Of a DNA stretch of 14,127 bases, positions 1 to 7,550 are shown one piece after another. The stretch's first letter is position 1. Each line of letters begins with the position of its first letter. A program made the translations under genes and the position numbers. The DNA is taken from the NCBI GenBank assembly GCA_902475415.1, contig CABRZK010000028.1:1-14127 (forward strand), written 5' to 3'. This DNA is from an uncultured Eubacterium sp. (lineage in GTDB: Bacteria > Bacillota > Clostridia > Lachnospirales > Lachnospiraceae). Under the pieces are notes generated by a model. That model worked only from the letters and a program-made list of their open reading frames with translations, was not told the DNA's origin and did not search any database.

Positions 1-596
1 AAGCCGGAAGAAAAATGACTTTCTGTGTCAATACCTTTGGTTGTCAGATGAATGCCCGTGATTCCGAAAAGTTATGCGGTATTTTAAATGCCATCGGATA
101 TCAGGAGTCTGAATCAGAAGATGCGGATTTTGTCATTTATAATACCTGTACGGTACGTGAAAATGCAAATAATAAAGTATACGGACGTCTGGGTTATCTG
201 CACGGATACAAAAAGAAAAATCCACATATGATGATCGCACTCTGCGGCTGTATGATGCAGGAGGAGAAAGTAGTAGAAAAGATCAAACAGAGCTACCGTT
301 TTGTAGATCTGATCTTTGGCACACACAATATCTTTAAATTTGCAGAGCTGCTGGTGCAGTCCATTGAAAATAAAAAGATGGTTGTTGATGTATGGGAAAA
401 TACCGATCAGAGCGTAAATTCCGTTTCAAGAGCGGTGTCAACATCATGTTTGGCTGCAACAATTTCTGCAGCTACTGTATCGTACCTTACGTCAGAGGCC
501 GTGAGCGCAGCAGAGAGCCGAGAGAAATCATTCGAGAGATTGAATCTTTCGTGGCAGACGGCGTTGTGGAAGTTATGCTTCTGGGACAGAACGTAA
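1..596 (+). CDS. miaB: MiaB N-terminal part (tRNA methylthiotransferase), 5' end outside window, frameshifted
   Basis: MiaB is a radical-SAM enzyme that adds a 2-methylthio group to isopentenyl-adenosine 37 of tRNAs. This frame carries its N-terminal UPF0004 domain, which binds the auxiliary iron-sulfur cluster. The three cluster cysteines are visible in NTFGCQMNARDS (positions 36-71), in YNTCTVREN (140-166) and in ALCGCMMQEE (237-266). The frame is open back to position 3, and family members have more residues before this point, so the ATG at 15 is probably internal and the true start lies upstream. MiaB-like sequence runs to about position 407 (DVWENTD). The rest, to the stop at 594-596, is out-of-frame sequence unlike the family. 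The remainder of MiaB continues in another frame (392-1303). As it stands, the product would be a truncated protein lacking the radical-SAM core. Confidence 0.9.
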   Translation, partial: AGRKMTFCVNTFGCQMNARDSEKLCGILNAIGYQESESEDADFVIYNTCTVRENANNKVYGRLGYLHGYKKKNPHMMIALCGCMMQEEKVVEKIKQSYRFVDLIFGTHNIFKFAELLVQSIENKKMVVDVWENTDQSVNSVSRAVSTSCLAATISAATVSYLTSEAVSAAESREKSFERLNLSWQTALWKLCFWDRT

Positions 597-1303
597 ATTC
601 TTACGGAAAGAATCTGGAGCAGCCAATCACTTTTGCACAGCTGTTGGAGCAGATTGAGCAGATCGAAGGTCTGGAGCGGATCCGTTTCATGACTTCTCAC
701 CCGAAGGATCTGTCTGATGAGTTGATCGAAGTGATGGCAAAATCAAAGAAAATCTGCAGACATCTGCATTTGCCGTTACAGTCCGGCAGCAGCCGTTTGT
801 TGAATATCATGAACCGACATTATGACAAAGAGCAGTATCTGACACTGGTAGATAAGATTCGTGTTGCTATTCCGGATATCGCACTGACCACAGATATCAT
901 TGTGGGATTCCCGGGAGAGACAGAGGAAGACTTTGAGGAGACTATGGACGTGGTTCGCAAAGTACGTTATGACAGTGCATTTACGTTTATCTACTCCAAA
1001 CGTACCGGTACTCCGGCTGCAAAAATGGAGGATCAGGTACCGGAAGACGTGGTAAAAGAGCGTTTTGACCGTCTGCTGAGGGAAGTGCAGGAGATTGCAG
1101 CTGAGAAATCCGCACGTCTGACCGGGCAGGTGCAGGATGTACTGGTAGAGAGTATCAACCACCAGGATGAGCATTTACTGACCGGACGTCTGGGAAACAA
1201 CAGTGTAGTACATTTCCCGGGAGGCGAGGAACTGATCGGTCAGATCATTCCAGTACGTCTGGATGAATGTAAAGGATTCTATTATATCGGAAGCAGGGCT
1301 TAG
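392..1303 (+). CDS. miaB: MiaB C-terminal part: radical SAM and TRAM domains, frameshifted from the N-terminal part
   Basis: This frame holds the catalytic part of MiaB. The radical-SAM CxxxCxxC motif is in FGCNNFCSYC (first Cys codon at 455), followed by the family-typical stretches VRGRERSR, MLLGQNVNSYG, HLHLPLQSGSS and TTDIIVGFPGE. A C-terminal TRAM RNA-binding domain ends with DECKGFYYIG. From the Trp codon at 393 to the first SAM cysteine there are 62 nt. In B. subtilis MiaB, as I recall it, the same interval is 28 codons (84 nt), so 22 nt appear to be missing and the frame shifts. The ATG at 392 lies in the N-terminal reading region and has no clear ribosome binding site, so independent translation is doubtful. 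The stop lies 2 nt before the next gene. Either the gene is disrupted or the assembly is wrong here. Confidence 0.88.
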   Translation: MGKYRSERKFRFKSGVNIMFGCNNFCSYCIVPYVRGRERSREPREIIREIESFVADGVVEVMLLGQNVNSYGKNLEQPITFAQLLEQIEQIEGLERIRFMTSHPKDLSDELIEVMAKSKKICRHLHLPLQSGSSRLLNIMNRHYDKEQYLTLVDKIRVAIPDIALTTDIIVGFPGETEEDFEETMDVVRKVRYDSAFTFIYSKRTGTPAAKMEDQVPEDVVKERFDRLLREVQEIAAEKSARLTGQVQDVLVESINHQDEHLLTGRLGNNSVVHFPGGEELIGQIIPVRLDECKGFYYIGSRA

Positions 1304-1305
1304 CT

Positions 1306-1701
1306 ATGGATAAAAAAATCGGTAAAAAAGAAATTTTATTACTGGTAATTATATTTGTGGTGGCTGTCATCGGCTACTTTGTGTTTCAGAAGCTGCAGAG
1401 TACACCGGGTGGGCATGTGACCGTTACGGTGGACGGCACAGTATACGGTACTTATGATCTGCATCCGGCAGGAGACAAGGCACAGAAAATCGAGATTAAA
1501 GATGCTGACGGAAATGTGACCAATACTCTTGTCATCGAAGATGGAAAAGCAGATATGATTTCAGCCGATTGCCCGGACAAACTCTGCGTGCACCAGCATG
1601 CTATTTCTGCGAATGGGGAGACTATTGTGTGTCTGCCCAATAAAGTGGTGGCAGAGGTGAAAGACGGAGAATCTGCGCAGTTTGACACACAGACAAAATA
1701 A
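1306..1701 (+). CDS. NusG domain II-containing membrane-anchored protein
   Basis: A 131-residue protein with a short basic N-terminus and one hydrophobic segment (about residues 10-27, ILLLVIIFVVAVIGYFVF). The remainder is soluble, probably extracytoplasmic, and matches the stand-alone NusG domain II family. Its hallmark is a cysteine-containing patch, CPDKLCVHQHAIS, followed by ETIVCLPNKVV. The NusG NGN domain that binds RNA polymerase is absent, so this is not the transcription factor NusG; the family's biochemical role is not established. The start ATG lies 2 nt after the miaB stop and has only a weak ribosome binding site, which suggests translational coupling. Assignment to the family is secure, but the function is unknown. 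Confidence 0.85.
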   Translation: MDKKIGKKEILLLVIIFVVAVIGYFVFQKLQSTPGGHVTVTVDGTVYGTYDLHPAGDKAQKIEIKDADGNVTNTLVIEDGKADMISADCPDKLCVHQHAISANGETIVCLPNKVVAEVKDGESAQFDTQTK

Positions 1702-1719
1702 ACAAAAGTGGAGTTTTGC

Positions 1720-2334
1720 ATGTATTCATATATTAAAGGAACATTAGAAGAAATCAGTGAAGATCTGATCGTTGTGGAGAATCATGGAATCGGTTATAAT
1801 ATCCGGATTTCCGCCCGTATGCTGGATGCACTTCCGGCTCATGGGGAAGAAGTCAAGATCTATACTTATTTATATGTAAAAGAAGATGCATTTTCTTTGT
1901 TTGGATTTCCAAGCAGAGATGAACTGGAAATGTTTAAATTGCTGATCAATGTCAGTGGAATCGGTCCGAAAGGAGGTCTGGCCGTATTGTCTGTACTTTC
2001 AGCCAATGACTTGCGTTTTGCCATTGTGGCGGAAGATGCCAAGACGATTTCGAAAGCTCCGGGCATCGGAAGCAAGACGGCAAAACGTCTGATTATCGAA
2101 TTAAAGGACAAGATTGATCTGGAAACAGCCATTGAAACAGGTTTTGAGGAAGCAGAGGCTGTATCAGCCGGGGCAGGAAATAACCGTATTCGCAAGGAAG
2201 CCAGTGAAGCGCTGGTGGCACTTGGATACAGCGCAACTGAGGCATCCAAAGTGCTTGCAGGAATTGAAATTACAGAGGACAGTGATGTGGAAAGTGTGCT
2301 GAAAGCCGCACTGAAAAATATGGCATTGCTGTAA
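1720..2334 (+). CDS. ruvA: Holliday junction branch migration protein RuvA
   Basis: RuvA binds the four-way DNA junction and loads the RuvB motor during recombination repair. The 204-residue product has the expected order: an N-terminal OB-fold (MYSYIKGTLEE...), two helix-hairpin-helix motifs (NVSGIGPKGG and APGIGSKTAK) and the C-terminal domain III that contacts RuvB (EASEALVALGYSATEA). I chose the ATG at 1720 because it gives the family start MYSYIKG and lies 6 nt after a GGAG ribosome binding site. A GTG at 1708 in the same frame would add four non-family residues and overlap that site. ruvB follows after 112 nt. Length is normal for the family. Confidence 0.95.
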   Translation: MYSYIKGTLEEISEDLIVVENHGIGYNIRISARMLDALPAHGEEVKIYTYLYVKEDAFSLFGFPSRDELEMFKLLINVSGIGPKGGLAVLSVLSANDLRFAIVAEDAKTISKAPGIGSKTAKRLIIELKDKIDLETAIETGFEEAEAVSAGAGNNRIRKEASEALVALGYSATEASKVLAGIEITEDSDVESVLKAALKNMALL

Positions 2335-2446
2335 AACAGACCTAACCGAGTTCGCCAGAGCGAGGGATACTTCTTGTCCGGAAGGCAAGGAGATGAAGGA
2401 TAGAAAAGAGTTTAATAATCGAAATTGGAACGAAACGGGGAATTTC

Positions 2447-3436
2447 ATGGAGAAACGAGTCATTTCGACACAGATTCAGGAAGAGGACATGCAGACAGAA
2501 TTCAGCCTGCGCCCCCTGTCTCTGGAAGAGTATGTTGGACAGGAAAAAATAAAAAGCACGTTGCGTGTGTATATAGAGGCGGCACGTCAGAGACAGGAAC
2601 CGTTGGATCACGTACTTTTCTACGGACCACCGGGACTTGGAAAGACAACACTTTCCGGTATCATAGCCAATGAGATGGGGGTACATATGAAGATTACGTC
2701 CGGACCGGCCATCGCAAAGCCGGGAGAAATGGCATCGATCCTGAGTAATTTGCAGGAAAATGATATTTTATTTGTGGATGAGATTCACCGTCTGAACCGT
2801 CAGGTGGAGGAAGTGTTGTATCCGGCGATGGAAGACTATGCCATTGATATTATGATCGGAAAAGGGGCTTCTGCCCGTTCCATTCGTCTGGATCTTCCAA
2901 AGTTTACACTGGTAGGGGCGACGACCCGTGCCGGACTGTTATCTGCTCCACTGCGGGATCGTTTTGGCGTGATTCAGCATCTGGAATTTTACACACCATC
3001 AGAATTGCAGACCATTATCGAACAGTCGGCACATAAAATTGGAGTTGAGATTGAACCGGAAGGAGCGGCGGAACTGGCAAAACGTTCCCGTGGTACGCCA
3101 CGACTGGCCAATCGTCTGCTGAAACGTGTCCGTGACTTTGCACAGGTAAAATATGACGGTGTGATCACGAAGGAAGTGGCTTCCTTTGCATTGGATCTGC
3201 TGGAAGTTGACCGGTGCGGACTGGATAAAAATGACCGTCTGATTCTGACAACGATCATTCAGAAATTTGACGGTGGACCGGTGGGGTTGGAGACGCTGGC
3301 GGCATCCGTCGGAGAAGATTCCGGTACGATTGAAGATGTCTATGAGCCGTATCTGGTAAAAAATGGATTTTTAAACCGTACACCAAAAGGTCGTGTGGTA
3401 ACCGCACTGGCAATCGAACATTTTAAAGAAAATTAG
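2447..3436 (+). CDS. ruvB: Holliday junction branch migration helicase RuvB
   Basis: RuvB is the hexameric AAA+ ATPase that drives branch migration with RuvA. The 329-residue product shows Walker A (GPPGLGKTT, residues 60-68), Walker B (ILFVDE, 107-112), sensor 1 (GATTR, 157-161), the arginine-finger stretch APLRDRFG (167-174), a sensor 2 region (RGTPRLANRL) and a C-terminal winged helix ending in NRTPKGRV. The start at 2447 is preferred: a GGGGA ribosome binding site lies 6 nt upstream and MEKRVIST fits the family. The in-frame ATG at 2393 would add 18 residues, but its AAGGAG abuts the start codon with no spacing. The 112-nt gap after ruvA contains no recognisable gene. Confidence 0.96.
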   Translation: MEKRVISTQIQEEDMQTEFSLRPLSLEEYVGQEKIKSTLRVYIEAARQRQEPLDHVLFYGPPGLGKTTLSGIIANEMGVHMKITSGPAIAKPGEMASILSNLQENDILFVDEIHRLNRQVEEVLYPAMEDYAIDIMIGKGASARSIRLDLPKFTLVGATTRAGLLSAPLRDRFGVIQHLEFYTPSELQTIIEQSAHKIGVEIEPEGAAELAKRSRGTPRLANRLLKRVRDFAQVKYDGVITKEVASFALDLLEVDRCGLDKNDRLILTTIIQKFDGGPVGLETLAASVGEDSGTIEDVYEPYLVKNGFLNRTPKGRVVTALAIEHFKEN

Positions 3437-3470
3437 TTTTTTCGCAATTGTGTGTTGGAAGGGGAGCAAA

Positions 3471-3806
3471 ATGACAAAGAAATCAATGGTACAGGTTGTG
3501 ATCGGTGGCAAGATACTGACAATGGGCGGATGTGAAGATGAGACCCATATCCAGAAAATTGCGTCCTGCGTCAATCGTGTGATGCAGCAGATGGAAGATG
3601 CGGATGAATACCGTTGTCTGCCATCCGACCTGAAACCGGTATTTATTCATATCAATATTGCAGATGAACTTGTGACGGCTCAGGAGCAGATTGCACAGCT
3701 GGAAGAAGATCTGCGACAGAAGGAAAATGAACTGGCAGAACTGAAACAGGAACTGGCAGAGACAGAAGTGAGACTTGAAAAACTGGAAGGACATAAAAAA
3801 CGATGA
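3471..3806 (+). CDS. zapA: Cell division protein ZapA
   Basis: ZapA stabilises FtsZ filaments at the division site. The 111-residue product has the ZapA globular head (residues 5-60, including VVIGGKILTM and a helical stretch ending near MEDADEY) followed by a long coiled coil rich in Glu, Gln, Leu and Lys (about residues 65-106) used for dimerisation. The ATG at 3471 follows an AAGGGGAG ribosome binding site; a GTG at 3450 in the same frame would place that site inside the gene and is rejected. The stop overlaps the next start by 4 nt (ATGA at 3803), so the U32 gene is probably translated by coupling. Confidence 0.85.
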   Translation: MTKKSMVQVVIGGKILTMGGCEDETHIQKIASCVNRVMQQMEDADEYRCLPSDLKPVFIHINIADELVTAQEQIAQLEEDLRQKENELAELKQELAETEVRLEKLEGHKKR

Positions 3807-5995
3807 AACATGAATTGTTATCACCGGCAGGATCCTTAGAGATATGTAAAGCGGTAATGAATGCCGGTGCAGACGCGGTCTATTTGGGAGGAGATAAGTT
3901 CGGTGCCCGGGCATTTGCCAAAAATTTTACACAGGATGATCTGAAAGAAGCATTGGATTATGCCCATATGCGTGGAAAAAAGATTTTTCTGACAGTCAAT
4001 ACATTATTGAAAAATCGTGAGATTGAGTCGGAGTTATTCGCTTACCTGAAACCTCTCTACGAATATGGATTGGATGCAGTGATCGTCCAGGATTTTGGCG
4101 TGTTTGAATTTATTCACCGGAATTTCCCGGAGTTACCACTGCATGCAAGCACCCAGATGTCGGTGTCCAACGTAGCCGGTGCAAAATATCTGATGGAGCA
4201 TGGTGCAGAACGAATCGTGACAGCCAGGGAATTATCCAGCGCGGAAATCCGCCGGATTTATGACGAAACCGGTGTGGAGATTGAGAGCTTTATTCATGGA
4301 GCCCTTTGCTATTGCTATTCCGGCCAGTGTCTGATGAGCAGTATGCTCGGCGGTCGTAGCGGCAATCGTGGCCGTTGTGCCCAGCCATGTCGTCTGGCTT
4401 ATCAGGTGACAGATGAAAAGGGTAATATCCTGCACAAAAAAGAAAAATATCCATTAAGTCCGAAGGACTTATGTACGATTGAACTGTTGCCGCAGTTATG
4501 CGAAAGCGGTATTTATTCTTTCAAAATTGAGGGAAGAATGAAAAAGCTGGAATATGCGGCAGGAGTTACATCTATTTATCGCAAATATCTGGATCTGTAT
4601 GAGTCTTCACCGGAAAATTATCATGTGGATAAGGCAGATATGGAACGCCTTCTGCTACTTGGCAATCGAAACGGATTTACCAGAGGTTACTATGAGATGC
4701 GAAACGGACGCTCGATGATGACGCTCACAGATTCTTCTCACAGCAGTAACGATGCGAAAGTGGCTTATCAGCCGGTGCCGGAGCGGAAACTTCCGGTAAA
4801 CATGCATGCGGTATTCTGTGCAGAACAGCCGATGGAACTGACGGTGTCATTGTCGGAAGATGAACAGAATGAGACATCTGTAACCGTATACGGAGCGAAT
4901 CCGGGACTGGCACAGAACCGCCCATTATCAGCAGAAGAATTAGAAAAACGACTGCGCAAGACCGGAGATACCCCGTTTGAAGTGACAAAGCTGGAAAGCA
5001 ATCTGGAAAGTGGTTTGTTTGTCCCGGTGGGACAGATCAATGAACTGCGCAGAAGTGCCCTGGAGCAGTTGCAGGATCAGATGCTGGTGAAGAGCCGCAG
5101 AACAGGCATCACGGAGCAGAAAAAGAACCATTATGCATGGACAGAGACAGATCCGGCAGTCGGACAGAACCATCCGGAGCTGAATGTATGGATTTCATCC
5201 GCTAAGCACTTATCCATGTTGCTTGCACATCCACAGATTGATATGATCACACTGGAAGATGTGGAGCATTGTGGAAAACTGGCAGAAGAGATTCATCAGG
5301 CAGGGAAAAAGACTGGCTATGCGTTCCCATATGTGTTGCGGGAAAATTCTGAAGCCCTTTTGAAAAAAAAGAAAGCGGAATTGCTGCTTTTTGACCGGAT
5401 CTGGGTGCGCAGCTATGATGGAATTGCATTTGCCAGAGATGTTTTAGGTCTCCCGATGGAAAAACTGGCACTGGATGGTGGTCTGTATGTATTTTCCAAT
5501 GAGGCGGCTGCAGATTTCCTGACAGACGGATTTGCCGGTTATACGGCTTCCCAGGAATTAAACAGCAAGGAACTGGCACACATGAAAAATGAAAAGGCAG
5601 AGCTGATGATTTACGGTTACGCACCTCTGATGATTTCGGCCCAGTGTGTATACAAAAATTATGCATCCTGTGTAAAAGAAGCACATGGCGGTGGCGCGCG
5701 TGCAGAACGTCTGTATCTGAATGACCGTTATCAGAAACAGTTCGAAGTACAGCGCAATTGCAGACACTGCTACAACGTAATTTACAACAGTCAGCCAACC
5801 AGTCTGCTACATCAGGCAAAAGTCATCCGTGGCTTATCTTTTGGCTCTTACCGGATTATATTTCGGGAAGAATCCGAAAAGCAGATGCTGGAGATTCTGG
5901 CGTGCTATACCGGAGGATTTGTGCAGAACGGAGATGTTGCCGCACCGAAGGAAGGAACTTTCACCAACGGACATTTTCGCAGAGGTGTTGACTGA
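3803..5995 (+). CDS. U32 family protein (collagenase-like peptidase family; probable RNA hydroxylation factor)
   Basis: A 730-residue U32-family protein. Residues 161-179 (ESFIHGALCYCYSGQCLMS) fit the family signature, with cysteines at 169, 171, 176, 192 and 196 that would ligate an iron-sulfur cluster. The N-terminal region (LLSPAGSLE, GADAVYLGG) is the usual TIM-barrel start. A distal domain contains CRHC (Cys 653 and 656) and the stretch NSQPTSLLHQ. The long architecture resembles E. coli RlhA, which hydroxylates a cytidine in 23S rRNA. Shorter relatives, such as TrhP, act on tRNA wobble uridine. By homology this is more likely an RNA-modification factor than a protease, although databases often label it peptidase or collagenase. 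It overlaps zapA by 4 nt and is followed after 22 nt by the FtsW-family gene. Confidence 0.85.
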   Translation: MKHELLSPAGSLEICKAVMNAGADAVYLGGDKFGARAFAKNFTQDDLKEALDYAHMRGKKIFLTVNTLLKNREIESELFAYLKPLYEYGLDAVIVQDFGVFEFIHRNFPELPLHASTQMSVSNVAGAKYLMEHGAERIVTARELSSAEIRRIYDETGVEIESFIHGALCYCYSGQCLMSSMLGGRSGNRGRCAQPCRLAYQVTDEKGNILHKKEKYPLSPKDLCTIELLPQLCESGIYSFKIEGRMKKLEYAAGVTSIYRKYLDLYESSPENYHVDKADMERLLLLGNRNGFTRGYYEMRNGRSMMTLTDSSHSSNDAKVAYQPVPERKLPVNMHAVFCAEQPMELTVSLSEDEQNETSVTVYGANPGLAQNRPLSAEELEKRLRKTGDTPFEVTKLESNLESGLFVPVGQINELRRSALEQLQDQMLVKSRRTGITEQKKNHYAWTETDPAVGQNHPELNVWISSAKHLSMLLAHPQIDMITLEDVEHCGKLAEEIHQAGKKTGYAFPYVLRENSEALLKKKKAELLLFDRIWVRSYDGIAFARDVLGLPMEKLALDGGLYVFSNEAAADFLTDGFAGYTASQELNSKELAHMKNEKAELMIYGYAPLMISAQCVYKNYASCVKEAHGGGARAERLYLNDRYQKQFEVQRNCRHCYNVIYNSQPTSLLHQAKVIRGLSFGSYRIIFREESEKQMLEILACYTGGFVQNGDVAAPKEGTFTNGHFRRGVD

Positions 5996-6017
5996 TGCGT
6001 GGGTATAAGGAGACATT

Positions 6018-7550
6018 ATGTTACATTTAATCACAGAATTGTCAAAATATGTGATGATCATACTTTTTGCAATCTATACCTGGTATAGTTATGTGGTATT
6101 GGTTGTAAAAAATGAAGAACGGCAGAAACGGATGTATAAGGCGCAGACGACCTGTATGATGCTGATCCACCTGGATGCATTTATGGTACTTTTTGCGGTG
6201 ACACAGGACATAAAGATCCTGATTTTTTATGGTGCCCAGGTACTCTTTGTGCTGTTTCTGTTTCTGATTTATCGGATCATATACAAGCGTGCAGCCCGGC
6301 TGGTTGTGAATCATATGTGCATGCTGATGCTGATCGGATTTATCATCCTGACGAGACTGAACTTTCAGAATGCGATCCGGCAGTTTGAAATTGCAGTGGC
6401 AGCTGCGGTGATATCGGCCTTTATTCCGATTCTGGTCAGAAAACTGAAATTTTTGAGGAAATTTACCTGGTTTTACTGTGCCATCGGTGTAGTGGCTCTC
6501 GGAATTGTACTCGTTCTCGGAAAAATGAGTGGTGGTGCCCATTTGTCCTTTACCGTGGCCGGAATTACCCTGCAGCCTTCAGAGTTTGTCAAGATTATTT
6601 TCGTGTTTTTTGTGGCATGTATGTTATACGAGGCGACAGATTTCAGACAGGTGTGTATCACAACTATTGCGGCGGCGATTCATGTGGGAATTCTTGTACT
6701 TTCCACAGATCTTGGATGGAAACCATCAAGACAGATATCCATGCATAGATTGATTTTCTTTTTAACATATGTGGTCATGCTGTATGTGGCGACTCGGAAA
6801 CCATTGTATTTTTTTGGAGGACTGGGGGTCGGATGTCTGGCGGCTGTGGCAGGCTCGAAACTGTTCTCTCATGTGCGGGTGCGTATCCAGGCCTGGAAGG
6901 ATCCTTTTGCTTCCATCCATGGCGGCGGATGGCAGGTGGCACAGTCACTTTTTGCCATAGGAACCGGAGGCTGGTTTGGTATGGGCCTGTATCAGGGAAT
7001 GCCGGATAAGATACCGCTTGGAGCGTCAGATTTTGTGTTTGCATCGATTTCGGAAGAAATGGGAGGCGCTTTTGCCGTATGTATCGTACTGGTATGTTTC
7101 AGCTGCTTTCTGATGTTTCTGAATATTGCGATGCAGATCAAAGATCAGTTCTATAAGCTGATTGCACTGGGACTTGGTTGTGTCTATGGTGTACAGGTAT
7201 TTCTGAATGTCGGTGGGGTCATCAAGTTTATCCCGTCCACGGGACTGACACTTCCACTGGTCAGTTACGGCGGAAGTTCCATTTTGTGTACAATGATCAT
7301 GTTTGCCATTATTCAGGGACTGTATATTATGAGGCAGGATGAAGAAGGAGAATTCGATGAGCAGAAGAATCGAGGACGAAAACAAAAGAAGAACTACGGC
7401 TCGAAAGAAAACATCGACCGGAAGAAACAGCAGAAGCCAAAGAACAAATCAGGTCAGACAGGGTATCGAGGTCATGAATCTGGATCAGGCAGAACGCGCA
7501 GCGGCAAATCCTCGCGGTTCGATGAAAAAGACGTCGAAGAAATCTGGTAG
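6018..7550 (+). CDS. FtsW/RodA/SpoVE family peptidoglycan glycosyltransferase with polar insertion and long basic tail
   Basis: A SEDS-family integral membrane protein that polymerises glycan strands from lipid II. About 12-13 hydrophobic segments are visible. Family motifs include LQPSEFVK (residues 185-192), STDLG (229-233), HVRVRIQAWKDPF (285-297), the loop Asp in GASDFVFASISEEMGG (Asp 338, likely the catalytic residue) and PLVSYGGSS (413-421). The start follows AAGGAG (6010-6015) closely. Two features are odd. Residues 234-244 (WKPSRQISMHR) occupy a position where close relatives have roughly Gly-Ala before the next membrane helix (LIFFLTYVV). Also, the protein extends about 64 residues past the start of the downstream PBP gene as a Lys/Arg-rich tail in a different frame. 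FtsW, RodA and SpoVE cannot be told apart here, so no symbol is given. Confidence 0.9.
   Translation: MLHLITELSKYVMIILFAIYTWYSYVVLVVKNEERQKRMYKAQTTCMMLIHLDAFMVLFAVTQDIKILIFYGAQVLFVLFLFLIYRIIYKRAARLVVNHMCMLMLIGFIILTRLNFQNAIRQFEIAVAAAVISAFIPILVRKLKFLRKFTWFYCAIGVVALGIVLVLGKMSGGAHLSFTVAGITLQPSEFVKIIFVFFVACMLYEATDFRQVCITTIAAAIHVGILVLSTDLGWKPSRQISMHRLIFFLTYVVMLYVATRKPLYFFGGLGVGCLAAVAGSKLFSHVRVRIQAWKDPFASIHGGGWQVAQSLFAIGTGGWFGMGLYQGMPDKIPLGASDFVFASISEEMGGAFAVCIVLVCFSCFLMFLNIAMQIKDQFYKLIALGLGCVYGVQVFLNVGGVIKFIPSTGLTLPLVSYGGSSILCTMIMFAIIQGLYIMRQDEEGEFDEQKNRGRKQKKNYGSKENIDRKKQQKPKNKSGQTGYRGHESGSGRTRSGKSSRFDEKDVEEIW

Noticed and set aside
2335..2446. 112-nt gap between ruvA and ruvB, with an in-frame ATG at 2393
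   Set aside because: AAGGAG touches that ATG with no spacing, and the extra 18 residues do not fit RuvB. No other gene, promoter or stable hairpin was convincing.
5247..5819. 190-codon ORF on the minus strand
   Set aside because: It lies wholly opposite the U32 gene. Its translation is Cys/His/Pro-rich with no recognisable motif, as expected for the antisense of a real gene.
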